Origin: Undibacterium paludis
Lineage (GTDB): Bacteria > Pseudomonadota > Gammaproteobacteria > Burkholderiales > Burkholderiaceae_D
Direction of reading: 5' to 3'
DNA length: 64,000 nt
NCBI RefSeq assembly: GCF_022568815.1
Contig: NZ_JAKZHX010000004.1
Location: 1-64,000, forward strand
Shown here: positions 8,489-17,599 of the stretch, piece by piece
Numbering within the stretch: the stretch's first letter is position 1
How the letters are laid out: each line of letters starts with the position of its first letter
The notes under the pieces: model-generated
Seen by the model: the letters and a program-made list of their open reading frames with translations, nothing else
Databases searched by the model: none
What the model was told of the DNA's origin: nothing
Position numbers and translations under genes: made by a program

Positions 8489-10483
8489 TCAATCGCTCAT
8501 ATGGCCTTCACTATCATTGAGTTTGGGCGCCAGCGGCAGGCTGATGATAAACCGGGTACCTTTTCCAAAATCACTTTCGACAGCAATATTACCGCCCAAA
8601 ATCCCGGTAACCAGGTTATAGACGATGTTCAGACCCAGGCCGCTTCCCCCCTGCCCCAGGCGGGTGGTAAAAAATGGGTCAAAAATACGACTGAGATTGG
8701 TGTCAGGTATGCCTTTACCGTTGTCGCTGACCACCATCTCGACAAAATGTTCATCAACAATGCGCGCATTTATACTGACAGTACCGCGGAAATCACCCTC
8801 AAAACCATGAATAAAGGCATTGTTGATCAGATTGGTCAGTACCTGCCCCAGTGGGCCTGGATAACTGTCCATCAGCAATTTAGACGGAACCGTATGGATG
8901 ACATCATGACGCGTCTTGCGTATGGTAGGCCCCATGGTCACAATCAATTCAGATAGCATTTCGTCGAGTGCAAATACACGCCGGTTGGCGCTGGTGCGGT
9001 CAACAGCAACCTGTTTGAAGCTGATGACCAGCTCCGACGCCTTGCTCAGATTGCGCAAAAGCAGGTCGGCTCCAGTTTTGGCATTTCTCAGGTATTCCTC
9101 AAGTACAGAACGGCGCAGGCCTTTTTCAAACTCATGCAAAACATCGTCAGTGTGTTGCGCCAGGGTACTGGCAACCGTTACGCTAGTACCTATGGGCGTG
9201 TTGAGTTCATGTGCTACGCCAGCCACCAGGGAACCCAGGGCAGCCATTTTCTCTGTCCTCAATAATTCCCTCTGTGCGCGCTGCAGATTTTCCAGAACCA
9301 CGGTCAGTTCGCTGTTCGCGGCTTCCAGGGCCTGGGTACGCTCGGAAACCCTTCTTTCCAGTGTCGTGTTCATGTTGCGGATTTCCTGCTCATTCTGGCG
9401 CTTTTCGGTAATGTCTTCTTGGACAAGAATAATCAGGGGCTCATTGCCCAGTCGTATCATGCGCCCGGACACCTGGCAGAGAATAATTTTTTCCTGCTGC
9501 CCACATGTGAGCCAGGCTTCGTAATCATGAATCTCGCCGTCACGTTCGACTATGCGCAGGATTTCCAGAAAGTCTTCTTCATTACGCCACAATGCCTTTT
9601 GGGTTTCGGCATCCCCCAGGATTTCATCATGTGACCAGTAGAATTGCCTGACCCAGGCATCATTCACGTCTATCATGCTGTAATGCTGGGCCTTGCGTAA
9701 TACCGTCATGGCCACGGGGGACGCCTGAAAAATGCCGGTAAATTTTTCTTCCGTTACTTTCAATGCCTGTTCCGCACGCAAACGCTCATTCAGTTCTTGC
9801 TGCAAGACAATATTTTGCTTCTCACGCTCTGTAATCAGGTGCCCCAGATTCAGGCGCATCTTGTCCAGTCCTTGCGCCAGATTGCCGATCTCATCCTGAC
9901 GCAGCCATTCAAGTGCCTGATCAAGCTTGCCACGCGCCAGTCTTGCCGTCACCAGTTGCAATTCCTGTATGGGGCGAACTATGCGCCGCTCAAATAGCAA
10001 CCAGATCAGAAAGAATGAAAATGCGACTTGAACCAGCAAGGCGGCACCGAGTTTAAGGAAGTCTGTCCACAATTCTTTTTCTATATGCTCAGTGGTCAGT
10101 TCCAGCATGATGCTGCCAATAACCTTGCTTTCCAGCAAAATCGGACGTTCTTCCCGTAGAAACCTGGCATCCGCTTTTTTGAGTTTGGAATTGCGGACAA
10201 AAATGGTCCTGGACTCATCCAACACTTCAACACTGACCACTTCGGGATTGCGCATCACTGCTTGTATGAACTGGTTGGCAACCGCTTTGTCCAGTGTCCA
10301 GACAGGGACAGCCAGTGCACGTGAAAGCATATCGGAATACTGCGACATAGGATTTCTGACACGCAATTGCAACTCACGCTCATAACGATCCTGAACCAGA
10401 AATCGCCCCAGAACAATCGCGGGCAACACGATTCCAACTACGACGCCAATAACCAGAATCTGTCGGAGAGAGAGTGTTCGCAA
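8489..10483 (-). CDS. Membrane sensor histidine kinase (HAMP-PAS-HisKA-HATPase)
   Basis: A 664-residue kinase. Membrane helices lie at about 10-30 and 142-164, bracketing a periplasmic sensor region of some 110 residues. A HAMP linker (165-220), a PAS domain (245-360), a coiled coil (365-410) and a HisKA domain follow, with the phospho-acceptor H425 in GVAHELNTP. The ATPase domain has an N-box (NLINNAFIHG) and the G boxes DNGKGIP and GGSGLGLNIV. No receiver domain or response regulator is adjacent. It starts with TTG just 24 bases after a periplasmic binding protein gene, so the two are probably cotranscribed and that protein may deliver the signal. Confidence 0.9.
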   Translation of the reverse strand: MRTLSLRQILVIGVVVGIVLPAIVLGRFLVQDRYERELQLRVRNPMSQYSDMLSRALAVPVWTLDKAVANQFIQAVMRNPEVVSVEVLDESRTIFVRNSKLKKADARFLREERPILLESKVIGSIMLELTTEHIEKELWTDFLKLGAALLVQVAFSFFLIWLLFERRIVRPIQELQLVTARLARGKLDQALEWLRQDEIGNLAQGLDKMRLNLGHLITEREKQNIVLQQELNERLRAEQALKVTEEKFTGIFQASPVAMTVLRKAQHYSMIDVNDAWVRQFYWSHDEILGDAETQKALWRNEEDFLEILRIVERDGEIHDYEAWLTCGQQEKIILCQVSGRMIRLGNEPLIILVQEDITEKRQNEQEIRNMNTTLERRVSERTQALEAANSELTVVLENLQRAQRELLRTEKMAALGSLVAGVAHELNTPIGTSVTVASTLAQHTDDVLHEFEKGLRRSVLEEYLRNAKTGADLLLRNLSKASELVISFKQVAVDRTSANRRVFALDEMLSELIVTMGPTIRKTRHDVIHTVPSKLLMDSYPGPLGQVLTNLINNAFIHGFEGDFRGTVSINARIVDEHFVEMVVSDNGKGIPDTNLSRIFDPFFTTRLGQGGSGLGLNIVYNLVTGILGGNIAVESDFGKGTRFIISLPLAPKLNDSEGHMSD

Positions 10484-10507
10484 TGGATGACCTGTTGTTT
10501 ACAGCGG

Positions 10508-11344
10508 CTACTTCGATTGTTGTTTACGCCACAATTGTATATTTGCTGCGATCAGTTTATTCATCACGTTCTGTTTGTCCAGCTTATATACCGCTTTGGC
10601 GATGCGCCCCCGCATTTCCGGCGTATTGCAGGGTGATTTATGGGACAGCGTCAAATACAGATTTTCATTGGTAATCGGTGGTGTGACTGTTTTCAAGCCT
10701 GAAATATTCATCTTGGCGACATAGGCCAGGCCCGGGTCTTCTTCATAGATCAGATAGTCCGCACGCGACAGACTCAGCATTTTCAATGCCTGCTCCAGGC
10801 TGGGTACCATGGAAATTTTCAGGGACTCTTTGGCATAGCGATCAAACTCTTCACCGAAACTGTTATTGATGACCGTGACGCCCTGTTTGCCAACCAGGTC
10901 CGCCCATTTCTTGTAGGGTAAATTGACATTGCTTCGAGTCCAGATGACTGTACGGGTTTCACGAAAGGCAGGATAAAAATAATCCATGAATTCCAGCCTG
11001 GGCAGAGTAAAAAACGCTCCGGCAAGCAAATCCACCCGTCCCATTTTCGCCTCTTCCTGTACGCGTCCCCAAGGACCAACATATTTGATTTCTATGGGTA
11101 CACCAATCTCCTTGGCCAGCAACTGCATCCATTCTGCATTGGCGCCTATCAGTCGATTCTCATCCTCAGGGTCACGCCACAAATAGGGGGGATATTCGGG
11201 GTTTCCTGTAGCCAACAAGCTCTTGCAGGATTCATTTGCCTTTGCAGATGAGCAAAGCGCAATCAAGGCCGTCAAAGTCAGCCAGCAGATAAACTGCAAC
11301 GCGACATGGTTCAGGCGGATAGCTTTGCATGAATCAGGCTTCAT
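10508..11344 (-). CDS. Periplasmic substrate-binding protein, SBP_bac_3 type
   Basis: A 278-residue secreted protein with a signal peptide (about 1-37, ending SSAKA). The mature part has the amino-acid-binding fold: TGNPEYPPYLW, then NAEWMQLLAKEIG, VDLLAGAFFTLPRLEFMDYFYPAF and LVGKQGVTVINNSFGEEF. No ABC permease or ATPase lies nearby. The gene runs straight into the histidine kinase at 8489-10483, so I infer a sensory role rather than uptake. Related orphans occur at 24282 and 56130 in this window. Confidence 0.82.
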   Translation of the reverse strand: MKPDSCKAIRLNHVALQFICWLTLTALIALCSSAKANESCKSLLATGNPEYPPYLWRDPEDENRLIGANAEWMQLLAKEIGVPIEIKYVGPWGRVQEEAKMGRVDLLAGAFFTLPRLEFMDYFYPAFRETRTVIWTRSNVNLPYKKWADLVGKQGVTVINNSFGEEFDRYAKESLKISMVPSLEQALKMLSLSRADYLIYEEDPGLAYVAKMNISGLKTVTPPITNENLYLTLSHKSPCNTPEMRGRIAKAVYKLDKQNVMNKLIAANIQLWRKQQSK

Positions 11345-11505
11345 AGCACGACCTTCTCAGCAAGATTGGGGGGGATGGACGCTTAAGTCTAACTGCTGAA
11401 TTTAGGCTTGGCAAGAAACTAGTTGCGAAGGAGGAACGGTTTCCAAAAAGAAAATAATTACAACAATTGATGCGATCAAATGCACTTTTTATTTACCCGT
11501 AGTAA

Positions 11506-11561
11506 GCCGGAAAGCCCCGGGCTAAAGCGGAGTCAAATTCCCTTCGAGACCCGGTTCCGGC
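11506..11561. repeat. Interrupted inverted repeat, possible structured RNA or terminator
   Basis: GCCGGAA (11506-11512) pairs with TTCCGGC (11555-11561), and inside it CCGGG (11517-11521) pairs with CCCGG (11550-11554) across a four-base bulge. It lies just downstream of the glycine-zipper gene on the minus strand. There is no T-run directly after it, so it may be a weak terminator or part of a 3' UTR structure. Confidence 0.4.
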
Positions 11562-11571
11562 CAACAATTAA

Positions 11572-12192
11572 TCAGCGCCTGATGACGGTATTACCACTGC
11601 TTCTAACGGCATCGCCGGCTGCCATGCCAGGGTCATGTTCAAATGCATAAGTATGCTTGTTACCATTCTCAAACTGTACGGTCACATTCCATACCTTGGT
11701 GGTTTTAACCTTTTTCTCTATCTTGTGTCCGGCATAGGCACCACCAGCTGCACCGGCAATGGTGGCCAGGTCGCGACCGCTGCCGCCGCCTACCTGATTA
11801 CCCAATAAAGCGCCGGCGACCCCGCCGGCGATCACGCCCAGAGCGCCGCCCTCGCCTTCCTTGTCCGACACGTTGACAGCCAGCACCCGACCGCAATCAG
11901 GGCAGGCCGTTTCATTTTTTTGTGCAGCCGGCACAGCTGCCTGTTGCATATTCTGTTTTGCCGCAGCCAGAGCGGTATTGTATTCAGCTTTTGCATCACG
12001 CAGACATTGCATTCTTGCTGATGAGCTTGCTGCATCAGCGCAAAGCTTCTTGTCCTCATTGTAGCGTTGTGCTGCACGCTTGCTATCTTCTGCATAACGC
12101 TGTTTGGGTGTCAGGTTCTGGGCATATGCGCCGCTTACTGTAGTCAATATCAAACTGGCTATCAGCAGTTTTTTGCTCATTTTTTTGTTCAT
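11572..12192 (-). CDS. Glycine-zipper 2TM domain envelope protein
   Basis: A 206-residue exported protein. The signal peptide ends near residue 25 (SGAYAQ). The mature N-terminal half is a charged helical region, then a segment with a CPDC motif, and then the glycine zipper GALGVIAGGVAGALLGNQVGGG...GAAGGAYAGHKIE. Such zippers resemble those in SlyB-type outer-membrane proteins. GAGGAG six bases before the ATG supports the start. A second Met four codons in is also possible. The cargo or partner is unknown; a stress-response envelope role is typical of the family. Confidence 0.75.
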   Translation of the reverse strand: MNKKMSKKLLIASLILTTVSGAYAQNLTPKQRYAEDSKRAAQRYNEDKKLCADAASSSARMQCLRDAKAEYNTALAAAKQNMQQAAVPAAQKNETACPDCGRVLAVNVSDKEGEGGALGVIAGGVAGALLGNQVGGGSGRDLATIAGAAGGAYAGHKIEKKVKTTKVWNVTVQFENGNKHTYAFEHDPGMAAGDAVRSSGNTVIRR

Positions 12193-12336
12193 TTATAACT
12201 CCTCAATTCATTAGGGTATCGCCTTGCGAGACTTGCATATAGTAACGATGATGTACGAAATCTGGATGACCTAAATCACAATAGTTGACACTTCCATATT
12301 AGACCAATGCAAAGTCAAGGGCGGAAAACAATAAAA

Positions 12337-12357
12337 AAACCCGCCGATGGCGGGTTT
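12337..12357 (-). terminator. Intrinsic terminator of the aminotransferase gene
   Basis: AAACCCGCC pairs with GGCGGGTTT around the loop GAT (written on the plus strand). On the minus strand the stem is followed by a run of T residues, so it ends transcription coming from 13579. Confidence 0.85.
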
Positions 12358-12385
12358 GCTCAAACAATCAAACTGAACAGGCCGC

Positions 12386-13579
12386 TTACAATTTCGCCTT
12401 AATCAGCTTGCCCAGTTTTTCTATGCCTTCATTGATACGCTCAGGTGATACTGTCACAAAGGACAGACGCAAAGTATTTTTTGCCGGGTTATTGGCATAG
12501 AAAGGCCCGCCCGGAACAAAGGCGACGTTTTGCTGTATTGCTTCATCAAGCAATTGCTTGCTATCCATATGCTCAGGCAAAGTCACCCAGATGAACATAC
12601 CGCCTTCAGGCCTGGTCCACTGAACGTTCGAAGGAAAATGCCTGCCCATGGCATCGAGCATGGCATTGCATTGTTTCGCGTACAAGCTACGTATGGTAGG
12701 AATATGCTCGGCCAGGAAACCATCCTTGATCACTTCATGGACGACCATCTGTGTCAACTGTGCCGTATGCAGGTCGGCCGCCTGTTTGGCCTGTTCCAGC
12801 TTGCGTATCAACGTGGCCGGGCCGACGACATAACCAAGGCGTATGCCCGGTGTCAGCACTTTGGAAAATGACCCCATATAAATGACGCCGCCCGGATTCA
12901 TGTTTAGCATCTTGGGCAACGGCTCACCGCTGTAGCACAGGTCACCATATGGATTGTCCTCGATCAGCGGAATACCCATGCGGGCGCAAGTGTCCACCAG
13001 TTCATAACGGCGTTCGACTGACAATGTGCGGCCAGTCGGGTTCTGGAAATTTGGCAAGGCATACATCAGTCGTGCTCCTGCACCTTTGGCTGCCACCGAT
13101 GTCGGTACCAGGCCATGGTCATCCGTATCAACAGATTCAAATACAGGTCGATAGACAGAAAACGCCTGCAAGGCGCCAAGATAGCTTGGCGTTTCTACCA
13201 GGACCTTGCTGCCTTCATCAACCAGTACCTTGCCTATCAGGTCCAGTCCTTGCTGTGAGCCCGATACCATCATTACTTGGTCTGGCAGGACTTTGCAATC
13301 GGCAGTCGACAGCGAATCCGCCAGAAATTCACGCAAAGGTGCGTAGCCATCCGTAGGACCATATTGCAAGGCTGACTTGCCTTGTTGCGACAACACCTTG
13401 TCAAATGCTGCCCGCATGCGTTCGACCGGGAAAGTTTCAGGCGATGGCAATCCACCAGCAAATGAAATGACTTCAGGACGCATGGTCACTTTTAGAATTT
13501 CCCTGATGGCCGAGCTTTGCAACTGCTCTGCGCGTTCAGAAAATTGCCATTGTATGGGATTGGGATTCTCAAGTTTCAT
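12386..13579 (-). CDS. PLP-dependent class I/II aminotransferase (2-aminoadipate / MocR-core type)
   Basis: A 397-residue cytoplasmic transaminase without a DNA-binding domain. VISFAGGLPSPETFP near residue 38, LQYGPTDGYAPLREF near 71, NFQNPTGRTLS near 177 and the PLP lysine K240 in GSFSKVLTPGIRLGY are all typical of the LysN / aromatic aminotransferase I subgroup. The amino-acid substrate cannot be read from sequence. It follows the RidA gene by 52 bases on the same strand, a sensible pairing because RidA hydrolyses reactive enamine or imine products of PLP enzymes. Confidence 0.87.
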   Translation of the reverse strand: MKLENPNPIQWQFSERAEQLQSSAIREILKVTMRPEVISFAGGLPSPETFPVERMRAAFDKVLSQQGKSALQYGPTDGYAPLREFLADSLSTADCKVLPDQVMMVSGSQQGLDLIGKVLVDEGSKVLVETPSYLGALQAFSVYRPVFESVDTDDHGLVPTSVAAKGAGARLMYALPNFQNPTGRTLSVERRYELVDTCARMGIPLIEDNPYGDLCYSGEPLPKMLNMNPGGVIYMGSFSKVLTPGIRLGYVVGPATLIRKLEQAKQAADLHTAQLTQMVVHEVIKDGFLAEHIPTIRSLYAKQCNAMLDAMGRHFPSNVQWTRPEGGMFIWVTLPEHMDSKQLLDEAIQQNVAFVPGGPFYANNPAKNTLRLSFVTVSPERINEGIEKLGKLIKAKL

Positions 13580-13631
13580 GCTGTCATCTCACTGTCTGGA
13601 TTGCCATCTTTACTGGCAACTGTTTATAAAA

Positions 13632-14090
13632 TCAAGCGATCTCGGCGATCATTTCAATTTCTACACAAGCTCCCAAAGGGATTTGGGCGACGCCAAAGGC
13701 CGAACGGGCATGCTTGCCTTGCTCGCCAAAAATTTCACCGATCAGTTCAGATGCGCCATTTGTCACCAGGTGTTGTTCCGTGAAGTCAGGTGTGGAATTG
13801 ACCAGGCTCATGACTTTGACTATGCGCTTGACGCGATTCAGGTCGCCACCGCAAGCAGCTTGCAAGGTAGCAATCATATCGATGGCAACAGCACGCGCCG
13901 CAGCTTTGCCTTCTTCTGTAGAGATATTCTTGCCCAGTTGTCCCACCCATGGCTTACCGTCTTTTTTGGCAATATGACCAGACAGGAAAACGGTATTACC
14001 GGTTTGTGCATACATTACGTAAGCGGCCGCAGGTGTTGCTACGGCAGGCAATTCTATGTTCAAGGCTTGTAGCTTTTCGTAAAATGACAT
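13632..14090 (-). CDS. RidA / YjgF family enamine-imine deaminase
   Basis: A 152-residue RidA-superfamily protein. The pattern VFLSGHIAKKDGKPWVGQLG, ARAVAIDMIATLQAACG, RIVKVMSLVNST and a C-terminal RSAFGVAQIPLGACVEIEMIA fits the YjgF group; the Arg of RSAFGVAQIPL corresponds to the substrate carboxylate-binding Arg. It is longer than E. coli RidA and closer to the YjgF-like subgroups with uncertain substrates. Met at 14090 is chosen because the conserved fold begins there. It probably shares a transcript with the aminotransferase just downstream. Confidence 0.85.
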   Translation of the reverse strand: MSFYEKLQALNIELPAVATPAAAYVMYAQTGNTVFLSGHIAKKDGKPWVGQLGKNISTEEGKAAARAVAIDMIATLQAACGGDLNRVKRIVKVMSLVNSTPDFTEQHLVTNGASELIGEIFGEQGKHARSAFGVAQIPLGACVEIEMIAEIA

Positions 14091-14308
14091 GTCTATTTTC
14101 CAGAGAGTTGGCGCACCAGCCCTCACTGATACACCTGATTTTTAAAATAAAATTATTGTTGTTATTTGCTCTTGACCAAGCAATTCAAAACACTTCACCG
14201 GCAACAGGGTTGTCCATGTACCTGCATACCAGCCCTCTATTGTAAGCCCCCAGGCAGACGATTAACACCCCTAAACGCGCTACTCACGATTGATAATATT
14301 TGGTTACG

Positions 14309-15226
14309 TCAGGCTTTGACCGTCTTGGCTACTTTGTCCGTACTGTTCGTATCGGGCCGCTTGATATTCATACGCCGCCCCAAAGCGACCACGGCAAGCA
14401 CTGCAATAGCAAACAGGATTTCTACTGTATTCAGAGTTTCACCCAATATCAGGGCTGCCCCCAGCAAGCTCATAAAAGGTTGCAATAACTGCACCTGACC
14501 GACGCGGGCAATACCACCCGTCGCCAGTGCCTTGTACCAAAAGAAAAAACCGATAAACATTGAAAATACCGATACATAGGCAAACCCAGCCCAGGCCCGG
14601 ACAGATGCCTCTATGCCGTAATGCCAGCCCAGCCAGACAGTAATTGGTAGCAGGACAGGCAAACTTAACAACAGAGCCCAGCAGATTACTTGCTGGCCAC
14701 CCATGCTTTGCGACAGCCGACCACCTTCTGCATAACCCATGGCAGCAGCCAATACCGCCACCAGCAAGGCCAGGTCGGCCAACTGGAAAGAGCCGCCCCC
14801 CTGTATCAGGGCAAAGGCAATCACCAGAACGCTACCGAGCACAGCCATCAGCCAAAACCCTGGCGACGGGCTTTCATCAAAGCGCAAGGCTGCAAACATG
14901 GCGGTTGCCAGTGGCAATATCCCCAGCACGATAGCACCATGGGCCGCCGGTACATATGCCATGGCAACGGAGGTAAACAGGGGAAAACCCAGCACGACAC
15001 CAGACGCGGTAATCAGCAAAGGCCTGATTTGTTCACGCGTGGGCAAGCTGGTCTTCTGCATCCATAGCAAAACTGCAGAACAGCAGGCCGCCACCACCGC
15101 ACGACCAAGCGCAACAAAAACCGGATTCAGTTCAGCCACCGCCATACGGGTGAATGGCAAGGTCAGGCTGAAGATGGCAACACCGATCACACCCAGCAAC
15201 ATGCCCTGGTTTTCTTTTGCACTCAT
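14309..15226 (-). CDS. EamA/DMT-family transporter
   Basis: A 305-residue inner-membrane protein with about ten helices in two EamA repeats, of the drug/metabolite transporter superfamily. Repeat one opens GMLLGVIGVAIFSLTLPFTRMAV with the usual positive loop after it; repeat two ends with LLQPFMSLLGAALILGETL, a hallmark of the family. AAGGGG eight bases before 15226 fixes the start. It follows the LysE gene by 35 bases, so the pair is likely cotranscribed. Amino acid or metabolite export is inferred from the neighbours. Confidence 0.85.
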   Translation of the reverse strand: MSAKENQGMLLGVIGVAIFSLTLPFTRMAVAELNPVFVALGRAVVAACCSAVLLWMQKTSLPTREQIRPLLITASGVVLGFPLFTSVAMAYVPAAHGAIVLGILPLATAMFAALRFDESPSPGFWLMAVLGSVLVIAFALIQGGGSFQLADLALLVAVLAAAMGYAEGGRLSQSMGGQQVICWALLLSLPVLLPITVWLGWHYGIEASVRAWAGFAYVSVFSMFIGFFFWYKALATGGIARVGQVQLLQPFMSLLGAALILGETLNTVEILFAIAVLAVVALGRRMNIKRPDTNSTDKVAKTVKA

Positions 15227-15261
15227 CAATACCCCTTTATTGTCATTTATCAACACATGAT

Positions 15262-15870
15262 CTATGCGGTAATCAGCATGGGATACAGTGATAAAACCAG
15301 CAGCAAAGCCATGGCGTAGTTGAAGATACGCAAATTACGCTCTACCTTCAGCAAATGCCTGACCCTGGCGCCGCACAGGGCCCACATGCCGACACTGGGT
15401 AAATTGATCAGGCCAAATACACCGGCAGCCAGGGCCACGACCAGTACACCCCCGGTTGCAGGCACATAGGTGCTGAATGCACCAAGCGCCATCACCCAGG
15501 CCTTGGGATTGATCCACTGGAAGGCAGCTGCATTCAAAAAACTCATGGGGACAGCTTTCTGCACAGTCTGGCTGCTGCTGTCAATCGGCCCTGAATTGGC
15601 AATCTTCCAGGCCAGATACAGCAAATAGGCAGCACCGCCCCATTTCAGCAAACTGTAAAGCCAGGGAAAGACATTGAACAAACCTGCCAGGCCAACACCC
15701 ACTGCCAATACCATCAGGGCAAAACCTATGCTGATACCTAGCATATGTGGCAAGGTTGCACGAAAGCCAAAATTAACACCCGAAGCCAGCAACATCAGGT
15801 TATTGGGGCCAGGGGTAATCGAAGACACCATGGCAAACAAGGCAAAAGCCATCAGGGTATCAAGTGGCAT
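15262..15870 (-). CDS. LysE/RhtB-family amino-acid exporter
   Basis: A 202-residue membrane protein with about six helices. SSITPGPNNLMLLASGVNFG near residue 16 is the LysE/RhtB signature, and FQWINPKAWVMALGAF near 117 is the second conserved segment. AGGAGG seven bases before the ATG is a strong ribosome-binding site. The gene is divergent from the MocR regulator at 16041 across a repeat-containing control region, which suggests that this regulator governs its expression. Confidence 0.88.
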   Translation of the reverse strand: MPLDTLMAFALFAMVSSITPGPNNLMLLASGVNFGFRATLPHMLGISIGFALMVLAVGVGLAGLFNVFPWLYSLLKWGGAAYLLYLAWKIANSGPIDSSSQTVQKAVPMSFLNAAAFQWINPKAWVMALGAFSTYVPATGGVLVVALAAGVFGLINLPSVGMWALCGARVRHLLKVERNLRIFNYAMALLLVLSLYPMLITA

Positions 15871-15963
15871 GCAGGCCTCCTGCTAACGCAAACATCCTTG
15901 TTTGTTGCATGTTGATTCTCCGTTTCTGCATAAGTGTTTGTGCTATCCTAAACGCAAAAACCG

Positions 15964-16005
15964 ATACAGTACCAATACACTACAAACGATAATATTCGTA
16001 CTGTA
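15964..16005. promoter_or_regulatory. Candidate MocR operator with direct and inverted repeats
   Basis: Between lysE and the divergent MocR gene, ATACAGTAC (15964-15972) is repeated as ATACACTAC (15975-15983), a period of 11 bases or one helical turn. TACAGTAC (15965-15972) recurs inverted as GTACTGTA (15998-16005). MocR/GabR regulators are known to bind direct repeats in such divergent regions. The assignment to this regulator is inference. Confidence 0.55.
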
Positions 16006-16040
16006 ACGGCCACTTCCCCATTACAGGCTGGAGACCATGC

Positions 16041-17462
16041 ATGCTGACACCCACTTTCTATATCTCACGCGATTCCGGCGGTTCGCTGGTAGAGCAAATC
16101 GTCAATGCCGTTGCCAATCGCATTGACGACAAGCTGTTGAGAACGGGGGCGCGCATGCCGTCGATACGGCAATTTGCGGACGAACAGGAAGTTTCCCGCT
16201 TCACCGTGGTCGAAGCCTATGACAGGCTGGTTGCCAAGGGTTATCTGGAATCACGTCGTGGCGCCGGTTTTTTTGTCCGTGAGCGCGCCTCAATGATCAA
16301 TAGCATACCGAATACATTGCAGGTGGTGCCAGCCAGCCAGCAACTCGATGTCGTGTGGCTGGTACGCAATATGTTCCGTCAGTTGCCACCACAAAAAATG
16401 CCTGGTTCCGGCGTTTTGCCACATGACTGGCTCGATGGCGAGCTGGTAGCGAATGGCTTGCGCGCCATCAGCCGGTTAAACCAGAACCTGCTGTTGCACT
16501 ATGGCACCCAGCAAGGTTTTCTGCCCTTGCGCCAACAATTGCAATTGAAGCTGGCTGAGTTTGAAATCGCCGCCGCGCCCGAGCAAATCGTCATGACCAG
16601 CGGCGTCACCCAGGCACTGGACCTGGTAGCGCGTGAATTTACCCAACCAGGCGATACTATCTTTGTCGACGACCCTGCCTGGTTCCTGATGTTTGGCTCG
16701 TTTGCCATACTCGGCACCAAGGTCATAGGCATCCCACGTCTGCACGATGGGCCAGACGTGGCCAAGCTCGCCGAACTGGCGGCTCTGCACAAACCCAAAC
16801 TGTACATCATCAATTCGGTCCTGCATAACCCGACCTCAACTTCGCTCTCAGCCGCCAAAGCCTTCCAGGTCCTGAAAGCAGCCGAAGAGCATGATTTCAT
16901 GATCGTCGAAGATGATGTGTATTGTGATATGCATCCTGGCCCGGCAGTACAGGCTGCCACCCGCATCGCTGCGCTTGACCAGTTACACAGAGTCATTTAC
17001 CTGGGCGGCTTCTCAAAAACCCTGGCTGCCAACCTGCGCGTCGGCTTTATCGCTACCTCACCAGAGCTGGCGGTACGCCTGGCTGACAGAAAAATGCTGT
17101 CCACCCTGACCACGACGGAGATCGGGGAACGAGTCGTCTACAAGATCTTGTCCGAAGGACATTATCGCAAGCATGTAGACCGTATCCGCGTCAAACTTGA
17201 CGGTGTACGCGATAACATCACCAAGCGCCTGGAACAGCAAGGCATGAAGGTCGATTACCGCACACCCGCCGGCATGTTCCTGTGGACGGAGACCGGTTGT
17301 GACACCAACAAGCTGACCGAAAAAGCCATGGAGCAAGGCTACCTGCTGGCGCCGGGCAGTCTTTTCTCGCCAAACCAGCTGCCATCGACCAAGATGCGCA
17401 TCAATATTGCAGCCATGTCTGATCCAGGAGTCTGGGAATTTTTGAAGCGTGAGATAGTGTAA
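16041..17462 (+). CDS. MocR-family transcriptional regulator (GntR HTH plus aminotransferase domain)
   Basis: A 473-residue fusion. A winged helix-turn-helix of GntR type spans residues 12-82 (MPSIRQFADEQEVSRFTVVEAYDRL), a linker follows, and a type-I aminotransferase fold runs from about 130 to the end, with the PLP lysine K326 in GGFSKTLAANLRVGF and the Asp of VEDDVYCD at 291-292. These proteins use PLP adducts to control amino-acid, PLP or osmolyte genes. It is divergent from the LysE/DMT pair, which are natural targets. GGAGA nine bases before the ATG supports the start. Confidence 0.9.
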   Translation: MLTPTFYISRDSGGSLVEQIVNAVANRIDDKLLRTGARMPSIRQFADEQEVSRFTVVEAYDRLVAKGYLESRRGAGFFVRERASMINSIPNTLQVVPASQQLDVVWLVRNMFRQLPPQKMPGSGVLPHDWLDGELVANGLRAISRLNQNLLLHYGTQQGFLPLRQQLQLKLAEFEIAAAPEQIVMTSGVTQALDLVAREFTQPGDTIFVDDPAWFLMFGSFAILGTKVIGIPRLHDGPDVAKLAELAALHKPKLYIINSVLHNPTSTSLSAAKAFQVLKAAEEHDFMIVEDDVYCDMHPGPAVQAATRIAALDQLHRVIYLGGFSKTLAANLRVGFIATSPELAVRLADRKMLSTLTTTEIGERVVYKILSEGHYRKHVDRIRVKLDGVRDNITKRLEQQGMKVDYRTPAGMFLWTETGCDTNKLTEKAMEQGYLLAPGSLFSPNQLPSTKMRINIAAMSDPGVWEFLKREIV

Positions 17463-17492
17463 GACTGCTTAAAACTGCAAGACCCAAAAGCT

Positions 17493-17530
17493 CACCACAG
17501 AGGCACGGAGACACAGAGCGGCACAGAGTT
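17493..17530. repeat. CACAGAG-rich intergenic repeat motif
   Basis: The tract contains CACAGAGGCACGGAGACACAGAG and then CACAGAG again, a run of near-repeated 6-8 base units built on ACAGAG, just after the MocR stop codon. It is low complexity but not a homopolymer. Similar CACAGAG/GCACGGAG strings occur between genes in other bacteria as far as I recall; I cannot check this. Confidence 0.45.
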
Positions 17531-17599
17531 TTTTGAAGGGAATGAGAGAGTATTGGCGAAAACGGCTTTAGGTAGGCCTGATTTTTCGCCACATAATAC

